A DNA stretch of 64,000 nucleotides. Origin: Colletotrichum lupini. Lineage: Eukaryota; Ascomycota; Sordariomycetes; Glomerellales; Glomerellaceae. Below the pieces are notes generated by a model that searched no databases, was not told the DNA's origin, and saw only the letters and a list, made by a program, of their open reading frames with translations. The position numbers were made by a program, and so were the translations under genes. Below are positions 49,632 to 60,000 of this stretch, piece by piece. The stretch spans positions 372,001 to 436,000 of the forward strand of contig NC_064673.1 in NCBI RefSeq assembly GCF_023278565.1. Reading direction: 5' to 3'. The stretch's first letter is position 1. Every line of letters begins with the position of its first letter.

Positions 49632-50576
49632 TCATGTGGGCACAAGCACCACTATCTCTGCGACAGTCTGATCCCGGATGAGTCAGGACTTGTTTTGGGC
49701 TGTCCATTATGCAACACGACTGCTCATAACTGGGATGACTGCAAGCGCTCTGGAGAGCTCGGTTGGGTGCACCAGTACGAGATCGTGTTCTACCGCCGCA
49801 TCAACGTGCCCCCCATCCGCTCCCGGAAGCCTTGGATCATGTGGGAGAAGGAAAGAATTGATCAGGGACTCTCATCTTGGGACCTTCAGGGAGTGTATCC
49901 TTGGACTTTGGCTTTTGTCGAGGAATTGAAGCAGTCGGAGCGTTTCTGGTTTAACTTCGACCACAAGCTCTGAAAGAAGGAGAGAGAAAAGTTGTCCAAG
50001 GACCCGGCAACACACCTCTACAGTGCTCAGCAGTTCATCGACTACGCCCCATTGTTAGAGGAAAGGAGTGCCTCCAGTGAGGATAATATCCGCAACAGCA
50101 GAAATACGTTGCAGATCGGTTTTAATGCGGCGGTCCACAACACCCAGACGTCGCAGGACGTTGCGAACGCGGTCGCCACGCCCCCGTTGGCTCCAAACGA
50201 GAACTTTCCAAAGGGCACACTGGTGTCTCCGTCTGGTGCCACGGATCTTGACGTCGCGTAGGGCAACCCGTCGGTTGACGTTGTGACCCCGACGCCGACC
50301 ACGGCTGAAGGAGGCCTTTCCACTGGGATCAAAAAGCTGAAAGTTCTCCCGGCCCCCCTGGCTCAGAGAGACTCCGCTTTCGATATGCCTTCCGTGACGA
50401 ACGTGGCCCCCGTGGCGCAAGACACACACGCAAAGGCCTCATTCTATGGGGATTTGATAGACTACACCGATGACGAACGTGAGCATGCATTGACGACGGC
50501 GTTGAAGTTGTCAGACCTTAAGTTACGACGAAGAAGTCGAAAAATTCGAATAAAAAGTCCTCGGACAAGACGTTAG
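49455..50576 (+). pseudogene. Decayed CCHC zinc-knuckle gene
   Basis: From ATG 49455 one frame continues to 50576, about 370 codons, interrupted by TGA at 49971-49973 and TAG at 50259-50261. The first piece has two closely spaced Cys/His groups: C58-x2-C61-x4-H66-x2-C69 and a perfect CCHC knuckle C83-x2-C86-x4-H91-x4-C96 (CPLCNTTAHNWDDC). It continues with WVHQYEIVFYRRINVPPIRS, a context I associate with fungal zinc-knuckle proteins of unknown role. The second and third pieces are polar and disordered, ending basic. Both stops are explicable by C to T (CGA, CAG). Whether the first 172 codons are still translated is unknown. Confidence 0.6.
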
Positions 50577-51407
50577 CAGACGATACAACGGAGGACGACA
50601 CGTCAGAAGGCGAGGAGTCAGAGAGCGGCAAGTCAGCGGACGAGGAGTCACTGACCGGGACTGCGATTGCGAGAAGCCCCTTGTGAGAAGACATGGATCA
50701 ATTCTTTCGGAGGCTTGGGTGGTGTTGGGCATATGGGGAGCCCACTGGGGCGGGGATGAGCATTGAAAGGCATCAGGAGCCCGCTGAGAGGCATGGATGA
50801 GCACACCAAGGGGCATGAGTGACCCCCCCGACTGGGAGGCGTGGATAGGCATTCACCGGGTGGGTAGTGCAATCGAATTGAATTTCCGTTACGGAATACT
50901 TCTCCTGTGAAATGTGCTTTCGTTGCCCGTGACCTAGTTGAATTTGTCGTAGTCTACCCGGCGGCTGCTCGGATGCTCGAGTCGGCGGCTGTCAGAAACA
51001 ATGGGGCCGGACCGATCCGAGGCGACTACACAGCACACGGAGGCCACCGAAGTGGGGGCCGGGCCTTGCTCTCCATTCACAAGGAGGCAAGACAAAGCAC
51101 GCTACCTCACCGATTCATCTTTGTCGCCTTTACACAAACACACAACCGCCTTTTTGTACGTATCCAAAACTCTTCGCTGGACCTTTTGCCAACACCACTA
51201 GAAAATGTCGTCGCAAAATTCCGATTCATCGAGACAGAGAGACCGCGGCGACCGCGCCAGCAGTCGAGAATTCGAACACACGATCTCATCGGCGATGGGG
51301 AACAGAGGCGCGAGCGATCCCGCTCACCATTTCCAACCAACAAATGACGTCGGCGCAAGACCTCGAGCGGGCCCGCCGTTGGCTGACTCGACGCCGGTCT
51401 GGAATAG
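50577..51407. other. Spacer between decayed genes with short open frames
   Basis: About 0.8 kb. It starts with a GAGGAGTCA/GACGA-rich tail of the preceding relic and a GGCATGGATGAGCA-like loosely repeated stretch (50690-50860). A frame from ATG 51205 (74 codons, Ser/Arg rich) sits in a good start context (GAAAATGTCG) and may be the first exon of the following relic, but its junction to that frame is unclear. Confidence 0.35.
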
Positions 51408-52088
51408 GGAACCACCGGGTTCAGAGTGACAAAGGACGCTGACCATCACGGCGCGATTGTTAACCTTACTCGATCCGACGAGGTATTTGCGATGGGTGGC
51501 CCGCGCGATCAGCTGCACGCCATGATTGATGGGGTGCTTGGCGAGAACGACGGCCAACACATGATTGGCATCCTGAAAATGCGTTCAGCGGCCGGGTAGC
51601 GGCCGGATCATCGGCAGAAAAACCTATCCCACTAGCGACCGCGGGTTCCGGGCCGTGTGTCTCAGAGAGTTCAACACGCGAAACTGTGGAATTTGGTGGA
51701 GACTGAATGTGGGAAAGGGAGTCAACGCCCGACATCAGGCCCCGCGACGTTTGAGAAGCTCGTTCATTCGGAGCAAGTGTCCCAGCTCCTGTGACAGAAG
51801 CCCGCCCGCCTGCTGTTTGTTCACGCCGTCTCGCGACCAGGAAAGAAGTGGGTGTATGAGGACGACGGCAAGGAGGCCCATCGTAGCTTCATCCGCGTCG
51901 CACGAGAGGCGGGGTCAGGTCCGCTGAACTTGGGGCATGAGATCCAGAAGCGAGCCGCGGTCAACCAGCTATCCGGTGACTTGGTCAAACGCCTGCTCGT
52001 GCGCCCGTCGAGTTTTATCCGGATCGAGTACCCCCCCGGCCGCCGACGAAAGGCAGACGTTGGACTCGATCTAGACTTTCCAGGTTGA
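51408..52088 (+). pseudogene. Decayed gene with three in-frame stops, family not recognised
   Basis: One frame of about 226 codons is interrupted by TAG 51597-51599, TAG 51633-51635 and TGA 51792-51794 before a final TGA at 52086. Pieces read as protein: HHGAIVNLTRSDEVFAMGGP in the first and WVYEDDGKEAHRSFIRVARE with NLGHEIQKRAAVNQLSGDLV in the last. A possible further exon follows a TTACAG acceptor at 52140 (52141-52443), encoding VGHTYFMLHVQSN and ending in a stop. All three stops can be derived from CAG or CGA by C to T changes. No domain recognised. Confidence 0.5.
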
Positions 52089-52445
52089 GGCCGCGTCCTC
52101 TGAACAAGTCCCGTTCGTCCTGATTGCCGCTGTGTGTTACAGGAACGAGTCGACACCGGTTCGAATCCGCCTCTTCACTTGCCGAGGTGTTGAATTCCCC
52201 CCTCATTACGAGGCAACCTATAATGGTTCCGACTGGGAGATTGGCGCCGTTGGTCACACATACTTTATGCTCCATGTGCAGAGTAATATCCAGGTCACCA
52301 AGATCACGCCGCACATGCACAACATCATCACTGGTCGCGTTTCTGGCACGCATGAGCATGTGGTGGGAGACGAGAAAAGGCACAGATTACCCAGGAATGA
52401 AGAGGACCACTTGGTGGTTGCTGAGCGCCGCAGGGCTGAGTGAGC

Positions 52446-52690
52446 GGCAACAGTCGCAGGTCATTATAGACATGACATGGAAGGAAAAGACGACACCGGT
52501 CGTAAGGCATCATTGATGTAAATGAGAGGCGACAACGGCCGTACGTGATTTGAAGGAGGTGGTAATGGTTGCAGGTCATCATAGACGCAACGTGGGAGGA
52601 ACAGACGACAACAGTCGTAGGGCATTATTGCTATGAATGAGAGGTGACAGCGGTCACATGGGATTTGGGAAGGCGACAACAGTCGCGAGG
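52446..52690. repeat. Minisatellite, ~115 bp period, about 2.1 copies
   Basis: GCAGGTCATTATAGAC at 52456 recurs as GCAGGTCATCATAGAC at 52571, and the unit begins again at about 52675. Each copy consists of three related subunits starting with CGACAACAGTCG-like palindromes (CGACACCGGTCG, CGACAACGGCCG, CGACAACAGTCG), followed by GCATTATTG...AATGAGAGG or GTGATTTGAAGGAGG. Copies are about three-quarters identical. It begins exactly at the end of the last open frame of the decayed region. Confidence 0.85.
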
Positions 52691-53930
52691 ATACTCAATG
52701 CATTGGTTTTGGTGCAAAAATGTGCGATTTTTGTGAGATTGGCCCAGTGACCTTGTCGATAACACGTTCCTGACATCGAAGTCAGCAATGGCTGCATCAA
52801 TTTTAGACCTAGCGATGTGGGGTTTCCTGGTAAGTATTCTACGTAATGACCGTCCACCTTAGAATCAATCGGCTGCAGTCTACGAGACTTGCTGCTATCG
52901 TGTCGATTGATGAGTGTGAATCAAATGTCGAACTCGAGTGTTAGTTTATTTCCAATAGACAAGGCAAGTGAGACCTGCATGCCGCACTTACTTACTGCAA
53001 CATAATAATGCCGCCTTGTACTCGCCGAAAGACAGCAGCGAGGCATGACGACAAAACGGGGGGTTGCAAAAAGAAAAAACTCCCCGGGGCATCAAATAAA
53101 CAAGATACACCCGGCACGTTTTAACCCCGGACCAACCAAAGTGCTGCAAACGGATATATACGATGACCGACTAATGACTAGGTGTCTATTTACAGCCTGC
53201 GCAGGTCGGCACACATTACCACGCTGGACCCTCGGACGCAGTGATTTTAATATTGTTTTTTTGTTCTCTCGTTCTCTTGTTCTTACTCTATTCGCTGTAT
53301 CTGCGACATTGCAGGCAAAAAGGGGACCCCTTGTCTGAAAACGCCCTTGCGCGAACACACACAGGCATCTCAGCTTGACAGGCCGGGGGAAGAAAAAAGG
53401 ACCGAGGTGAAGAGGCCACGCCTCAGACTGCAAAAATATACAAGGAAGCCCGGCCTATATTCCTTTCCCCCAGGGTATCGCCGTTTTTTCCCAGCCACTT
53501 TCCAACTCCTCGCATGTCGTGAAAAGACGCGATTGTGATGCTTCCCACCATCTAGCTCTTCGCCCCATGTATAGATCCTCAACACAGATACAAGATATTA
53601 AAAAATGAAAATAAAAATGGACCCGCACCAGCCGTGTCCGCCCGCGACGGAGCAGGATACACGGTGGCGCCGAGTGCGTTTGATAATAGGGTGCCGACGA
53701 GCCGACCTACATCGATCGACCCGCGGTAGAAGGGTATTTGTAGACAAAAAGACAAAAAAAGAAAGAAATCTCTCGAGCAGATGGGGCTCGTGGCCGAGGG
53801 GGCGTGCCCTCTCTAAATGCCGTCGGTGGATACCGGGCAACCGCCTAGCATCTTGTTCAAACAGGATCCTCCAGAAGGGTATCGAAGCGTAAAATGGTGA
53901 CAGATATGGAAATGGCGTCTATGTCGTCAA
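52691..53930. other. 3' flank of MSB2
   Basis: 1.2 kb, A/T richer than the coding DNA, with A runs at 53745-53765 and elsewhere. It should contain the MSB2 3' UTR. No gene or RNA supported. Confidence 0.45.
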
Positions 53931-56900
53931 TCAGTTCCAGCCGAGAGAGTTCTCAGCGGCAACGGGGGCCGAGATGTAGGCCGTCCTAGCGGAGTTGCCG
54001 GGCCCGCTTCCCCTCGTACGACCGCTGCCGTGGCTTTCGCGGCCACCGGCGGCTCCGTAGTTGGAGAAGTCCTGGCTCATCAGGGCACCGCCCATCATGG
54101 GCGGGCTGCCAGCACCAGTGTAGCGCATCTCGGATGAGGTAAGGGAGCTGGCGCGGCGGTGGGCCTGCTTCTTCTGCTTGTAGCGGCGGGCAATAATGAA
54201 CATGGCAGCACCGTACGCAGCAGCAACACCCACAGCCCCGATACCGATGGCGGCGGCAGTACCTTTTTGAATGGGAGACTGGTTGGAGCCGTCGTTACCG
54301 GTGCCGAAGGGGTCATTGGGGTTGTTGGGGGTGGAGGTAGACGACGATCCGTCTCCGCCCGTGGAAGTGCCGTCATCCTCCTGGCCAGGAATGATCTCAA
54401 TGGCAGGGTTGATATTCTGAGTGAGGTTGTAGACAAGCTGATCGGGGTTGTTGTAGATGGCCGAGTTGGGAATCTTGATGTCCATGCGCAGGGTGTCGAC
54501 CATGCTCTTGGGGTAGTAGAACTTGGCGAGCGTGGTGATGTAGCCGAGAGTCTGGGACGTGTCGTAAGGGACGAGCTTGGTCATCTGGATCTGGCTAATG
54601 TCCAGACCAGCAGCATCGGCCAAAGCCTTGGGCAGGCAGGTGAAGATCTGAGCAGCAGCGTTGGGGTTCTTGCTGACGTGCTGGTAGTTCTCACCGTGCA
54701 GGAAACCAATCTGGAGGAGAATGGTGTCCTTGGGCTGCGCGACGTTCGGGTCCGGGCCGCTGATGACCTTGGGAAGGTCAGAGGGCAGGGGAATGGTCGA
54801 CGTCGGGGCAAGGGCCTCTGTGGGCGTGCTGAGCGAAGTGGACTGCTCGACAATGATGGTGCTGGGCAACCAAGACTCCGAGTCAGTGATGGTGGCCGTG
54901 GCAGGGATGCTCGTGATGATGGGAGTCGTCGTAGGCGGCGGCACAGTGACAGTAGGCGTGGTCTCGATCAAGGTCTCCGAGAGAACAGTGGTGTTCACGG
55001 GAAGAGTGGTGGTCGCGGCAGGCTCAGTAGTCAGAGACTCAGTAGTAGTGGGGACGACGTTGGTGGCCGTGGCGGTCTCGTTGGCGACGGAGGTCGACGA
55101 GAGGGTGGAAGGTGTTACCGTGGGTGCCACAGTCAAGCTGTCCGTCTGAGTCGAGTTGCTGATGGTGGTGGAAGCCGTAGGCAGCTGAGACAAGGTCGGA
55201 AGCTGCGTGGTAGTCGGGAAGGTCTCAGTAGAGGTAGTGTTCACGGGGATCTCAACAGAGCCGGTAGCCGTGGTCGTCGGCACAGAGATGGCAGTGCTGT
55301 CAGTGATGGTGACCGGAGCGCTGGTGGTAGTCTGTCCGGCGGGGACCTCGGTCGAGGTGGCGTTGACAACATCGGAAGCGGGCAGAGCGGTCGTGGAGAC
55401 AGACACGGGGACCTCGGTGGAGGAGGTGATGTTGACGGCGGGCTCGCTGCTCACAACGGGGAGGCTGCTGCTGGTGGGCTCGGTAGAGATCTCAACAGAG
55501 GTCGTGGCGTTCGCGACGGGCTCAGTGGGTGCCGGGAGCGAGGTGGTGGGCACGCCAGAGGCCTCAGCGGAGGAGGTGACGTTGGCAACAGGCTCAGTCG
55601 GGATGGGAAGTCTCGTCGAGGTCGGGTCCGTGGGTGCCGGGAGCGCGGTAGGCGTTGGGATGACAACATCGGACGTCGAGGCAACAGGGACCTCGGACGA
55701 CGTCGCGTTGGCGATAGGCTCGGTAAGGTTCGTGGGAACGGCAACCTGGCTGGAGACGAAGGAGACAATGGGGTCCAGCGGGTTGGTGGGCTTGCTGCTC
55801 TCAGAGACGGCGGCAGATGTGGTCTCAGTGGAGGCACCAGAGGTCACCTGAACGGCGGCAGAAGTGGTGGTCTCAACGGGAAGGACGACGGAGCTCTGGG
55901 ATGACGAAACGACGGGCTCGGTCGCGTTGACGTTGGGAACCGCGCTGGTAGTCTCGGGGTTCGCAGCCACTGAAGAACGCTGAGCTTGCTCGGCAGAGGT
56001 GGTAGCCTGGGTGCTGGAAGTCTCGGACACGACGCCGGTGGGAGCCAGGAGGATACCAGATGAAGATGCGGCCGTAGTAGCCTCGCTCGATGCAGCCTGA
56101 GCGCTCGTGGCAGCTTGCGTCGAAGAAACGGCCTCGGCGGTCGAGTTGGTGACCTCGACGTTGGTGGGAGCAGCGGAGCTAGGGACGGCCTCGGTGGTAG
56201 GCACGGCAGACGACGCCTCGGCGGTAGTGGTTGCCTGGGCAGAGGTGGCAGCTGCCGAGGATTGAACGGCCTCCGTGGTGGAAGCCTGCGCAGATGACTG
56301 AGCGGCTTCAGAGGTGGTCGCAGCAGCAGAAGACTGGGCAGCCTCGGAAGTGGTGGCGGCAGCAGATGACTGAGCGGCCTCGGAGGTGCTGGCAGCAGCA
56401 GACGTCTGAACGGACCCGACAGCGGTGGTCGCGGCCGCGGAGGATTGAACAGCCTCGGAAGAGGTCGCGGCGGCGCTCGACTGAACGGCGGCAGTGGTGG
56501 TCTCGGGGGTCGTCGCTGTGGGCTGGGTGGTTGCGGCAGCCTGCGAGGTGGAGGCGGCTTCGCTGGAAACTGTCGAGGTTTCGCTGGTCGTCGGCAGAAC
56601 GGTAACCGGGGGCAGAGTAGATGTGGGCACGGCGGAGCTTGTCGTCTCAGTCGTCTCTGTCGGGTCGAAGATGACGGTGCTCGAAATGATCACAGTCGTC
56701 ACTCTCCCATCGGGGAGGGTCGAGACTGTGGTGGAGATTGTCGTCGGGGGTGCGGATTCGGGGGCCGAGGAGATTGTGGAAGTCGGCAACGGCGTGGGAA
56801 CGGTCGACGATGAGCCAAAGAGAGAGTCCGAAAGGCTGGTGAGGATGTCACCAAATGTCGAGCTGATGGAGGCCGATGCGGTGGACTGGAAGGTGGTGCT

Positions 56901-57059
56901 CTCGGGGGCCGGAGGGAACGTCTCTTGTCTCGTACTCGTCGAATTCACAAACTGTCGTTTAACGTGACGCGGAAAGTAAATCTTGGGTCGTTCCTGTTCG
57001 GCGCAGGCAGTAGAGGCCAGGCCGAGGGCGGCGGCCAGAAGAGCAGTCTTTGCGTGCAT
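53931..57059 (-). CDS. MSB2: Msb2-type signalling mucin (MAPK pathway osmo/surface sensor)
   Basis: Single exon, 1042 residues, ATG at 57059. Residues 1-20 are a signal peptide (MHAKTALLAAALGLASTACA), followed by a dibasic KR at 34-35 (HVKR-QF), a possible Kex2 site. Residues about 50-760 are a Ser/Thr/Pro/Val/Ala mucin domain, surely heavily O-mannosylated, with tandem repeats at 190-273. A folded, conserved extracellular domain occupies about 778-892 (DTILLQIGFLHGENYQHVSK to NPAIEIIPG), the Msb2 positive/cleaved region. One membrane helix at 933-957 (GIGAVGVAAAYGAAMFIIA) is followed by an 85-residue cytoplasmic tail beginning RRYKQKKQAHRR. In fungi Msb2 acts with Sho1 upstream of the Fus3/Kss1-type MAPK and controls invasive growth and, in plant pathogens, appressorium development. 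Assignment rests on the membrane and tail segment, the extracellular domain and overall layout. Confidence 0.93.
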   Translation of the reverse strand: MHAKTALLAAALGLASTACAEQERPKIYFPRHVKRQFVNSTSTRQETFPPAPESTTFQSTASASISSTFGDILTSLSDSLFGSSSTVPTPLPTSTISSAPESAPPTTISTTVSTLPDGRVTTVIISSTVIFDPTETTETTSSAVPTSTLPPVTVLPTTSETSTVSSEAASTSQAAATTQPTATTPETTTAAVQSSAAATSSEAVQSSAAATTAVGSVQTSAAASTSEAAQSSAAATTSEAAQSSAAATTSEAAQSSAQASTTEAVQSSAAATSAQATTTAEASSAVPTTEAVPSSAAPTNVEVTNSTAEAVSSTQAATSAQAASSEATTAASSSGILLAPTGVVSETSSTQATTSAEQAQRSSVAANPETTSAVPNVNATEPVVSSSQSSVVLPVETTTSAAVQVTSGASTETTSAAVSESSKPTNPLDPIVSFVSSQVAVPTNLTEPIANATSSEVPVASTSDVVIPTPTALPAPTDPTSTRLPIPTEPVANVTSSAEASGVPTTSLPAPTEPVANATTSVEISTEPTSSSLPVVSSEPAVNITSSTEVPVSVSTTALPASDVVNATSTEVPAGQTTTSAPVTITDSTAISVPTTTATGSVEIPVNTTSTETFPTTTQLPTLSQLPTASTTISNSTQTDSLTVAPTVTPSTLSSTSVANETATATNVVPTTTESLTTEPAATTTLPVNTTVLSETLIETTPTVTVPPPTTTPIITSIPATATITDSESWLPSTIIVEQSTSLSTPTEALAPTSTIPLPSDLPKVISGPDPNVAQPKDTILLQIGFLHGENYQHVSKNPNAAAQIFTCLPKALADAAGLDISQIQMTKLVPYDTSQTLGYITTLAKFYYPKSMVDTLRMDIKIPNSAIYNNPDQLVYNLTQNINPAIEIIPGQEDDGTSTGGDGSSSTSTPNNPNDPFGTGNDGSNQSPIQKGTAAAIGIGAVGVAAAYGAAMFIIARRYKQKKQAHRRASSLTSSEMRYTGAGSPPMMGGALMSQDFSNYGAAGGRESHGSGRTRGSGPGNSARTAYISAPVAAENSLGWN
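56240..56492 (-). repeat. Tandem ~11-residue repeats within MSB2
   Basis: The mucin domain contains about seven imperfect copies of a unit like TSEAAQSSAAAT (residues about 190-273), encoded by 30-36 bp tandem repeats. This is a likely site of length variation between isolates. Confidence 0.8.
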
Positions 57060-60000
57060 GGTTTCGTTTCCCGATTATCGTATATTCAATTGAAGGTCTT
57101 TAGCGATTGTAATGATACCAATATTGGTGTTTAGTAGATGGAGGTCTCCATTCCGTGTTAGCAAGTGCTTCGATGCTCGCAAGACTCCTTGGCAACTCAC
57201 TTTGTCAGGGTGTTATAGAACGAATGTACTTGACAAGGAATTGTCAATGAGCGTGATGGCGTTTGGGATTTTGGGTGTGTGAAATGAGTGACTCGACGAG
57301 ATATCGTCGGATTGAATTGGGCGAGGACGTCTATTGATCCGTCACGTCGGCTGAGATTATGGCAGTTCCCGTTGTCGAATGCATGGGGAAACTGGCAGGT
57401 TGTCGGCGCGGAACCTCGACGACGATCTTCAAATGCGTCCAAAGCACATAAGGGGGGCGGTTAGATCGGCTCGACGGCAAAAAAGACCCCTTTCACGGCG
57501 TGAGGAGGCGCAGGTTGAGAATCGGAGAGGAGGTTCGACGTCGCCGGATGAATTCTTGACGGAGGCGAGGGGATGTCGAAATTCGACTGTCGAAGAGACG
57601 AGGTCGGGAGAGAGGTGGGGGCGACAAGAGGAGAGCGAGCGTGAGGAGTAAAAGGGAAGGGAAGGGAAGAGAGAAAAAAGCGAGGGTGGTGTAAAGGAAT
57701 GGAAGGGGACGCAAGAAGGAATGTGGATGGACGAAGCAGCGAAGGATGGGAGATTGATTGATTGATGGAAACACACGACAAGGGACGAGGGACGAGAGAC
57801 CGGGGGGTTGATCAGGACGGACGGGGGTGGCAGCAGAAAGACCAAGAGAACCAAGAGAGCGAGAGTAGAGGGAGGAGTCCAGGAGGAGTGTGGTGAGGGC
57901 TCAGGTCGACCGTCAGGGAGGGAGGGGACGAGATGGGATGGGCCAGCATGGACCGGGCGGGTGGTGATGGGATGGCGGGTACGAAGTCCAAGGTATCTTA
58001 TCGGCTATTTTACGTGTGAAGGACACTCGTGCGTAAGTACCTGATCCTCGTACTCCGTACACAGGTACCTTGGTCCAGGTTGATCGCGGTGCTGAAGGGG
58101 GGAGAAGGGACGGGAGCTGGCTGCTGGCTGCTGGAATGGCAGAGGAACCAAGCCGGGCACTGCTGGGCTGTACTGCGCGAAGGCAATTAATATGTCCAGG
58201 CACGAACTCGAGGGTGTGCAGGGGGGTGTGCGGTACTTTCTTGCAGTGACCAAGGCAATAAGGTACTTGTCTTAGCTAAGACGTCCACAAGTAGTGCACC
58301 TCAGGTACGGGATAAGGTACCTTTGGCTCGATTTTATTTTTTCCTCTTCCCATCGTCCCCAAGCGTCAACCCCCTTTTTTTGCAAGTTCACTACCTTACC
58401 ATGGCACCAACAGTCTACCTACTACCCTTCATGAGGCCCTGCAGGTGAGTCAAGGCCCAGCTGGCACAAGTGCACGACTTGCCTACCTACACTATTCGTA
58501 AGAATAATTACTGGTCCTTACTTTGTGCACACACGCAGGCGGCATGGCTTGACCTGTGTGGTACGACGACTGTGGTGCCTCTCCGGCCCGTCATCTTATT
58601 ACTCTCACCACACCTGAAGACCGCCGTCGAGTACCTTTCCTATGCCAGCTAGCCCCAGCCGGTACGAGTTATGCGTATCCTTAGTGTACGAAGTATTGCA
58701 TCCCCGTCAGCGCCCACGGCCGAGAGGGACAGCCGACGTCGCCCGACCATTACGCAACTCCCCTGGGCACAGCAAAGTCAGTCTGAGTCTTACTGACTCT
58801 GACTGGGTCCTGAGGGCTGACGGACACTTCTTTGGAGCCAAACGGATGCCATTTTGAGGATTGAGACCGACGAGTCTCGTAAAAGCCTCACCTACACTGA
58901 CAATGCACATGGACGGCGGCTTGTCGTCCGAGAGGCATCTCTCCTCTTCGTTGCATACGCAGTATACACCAGCCAACCCTGAACAGAGCTGGGACGAAAT
59001 TGTCGGATTGGGTTTGTGTAGAATGGACGATTGCCCAGAGACGAGATGAAAGACAAGGCGACTCGACCGTCACGGCTGAACTCTCGTCCCAGCCCAACAA
59101 ACGGCTGGAACGCTGCACTTCTGCGGCATTGCGGCGTATAGCCTCTACCAATGGGTTTGTTTAGTCAAGGCGAGGATCCCCATTGTGAGCGAAGCGCGTA
59201 GACCCGGGATCTCCCTCCCCCCGAATCTTGCAGACGTGAACGTGTTGTATTATTTTTGGCAAACAGACGGGCCGGTGGCCTCTCCGACTTTTAGACTCAA
59301 GAGACCGACTTGGACTGTGTTGTTGGACGGTGCCGCATCGTGCGCATCTGTTTCCCTATTTGATAGTACCCTGGACTCGATGTCGTCCAGAATAGTCAAG
59401 TGGAAGCCAAACTCTCGACTCTCACCGGAAAACGCTAACATTGACGACGGTGCATTGATGAGTGTTGACCATGTGTTGCCCCTGTCCGCCATCACTGCCG
59501 GACGTCCACGGTGGGACGGGTGGGAAAATCTCGCGAAATGACATTGCTGTTCTGGTCATGGTCTACCGTCGAGGTCCCTCTGTCATGGCGTGCTCGTCCG
59601 TGTGCCTGTTCTAGACTCTGGTGGTTGTTGGTCGGAACGGTCAGCTCTCAGGTCGACGGCCAGGGGAACGAGTCACTAGCCAGTACAAGGCTCCAACGTG
59701 CGGTACTCCGTACCTGATCACTGGCCAACGCCGGTAGTCCGTACACGGTATTCGTACAGCACCAAGCTGGCAAGCAGCAGCCCGGGCACTCATGGTCCGC
59801 CTTATTGCAGTGCGCACAGTAATGGTCTGGAGAGCACACCATTCCGTAGGAGGGCGGGAAGGCAAGGTGGTGTGGAGAAAACGTAGGCTCACCGTTCCTG
59901 TGCTGTGCCGTGCTGTGCTGTATGTACCGTACAAAGTCTACCACAGCCGTTGCTGGCAAGCAAACTCGTCAGACGGTGGTTTGTTGCCCGCGTTGCATTG

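Noticed and set aside
52126..52190. Possible second tRNA because of a perfect B-box match (GGTTCGAATCC at about 52158)
   Set aside because: The flanking bases do not form a T stem, and no A-box, anticodon arm or acceptor stem is present.
54159..55904. 581-codon plus-strand open frame opposite MSB2, Gly/Arg rich
   Set aside because: It mirrors the repetitive Ser/Thr codons of MSB2; such antisense frames arise automatically opposite mucin-type repeats.
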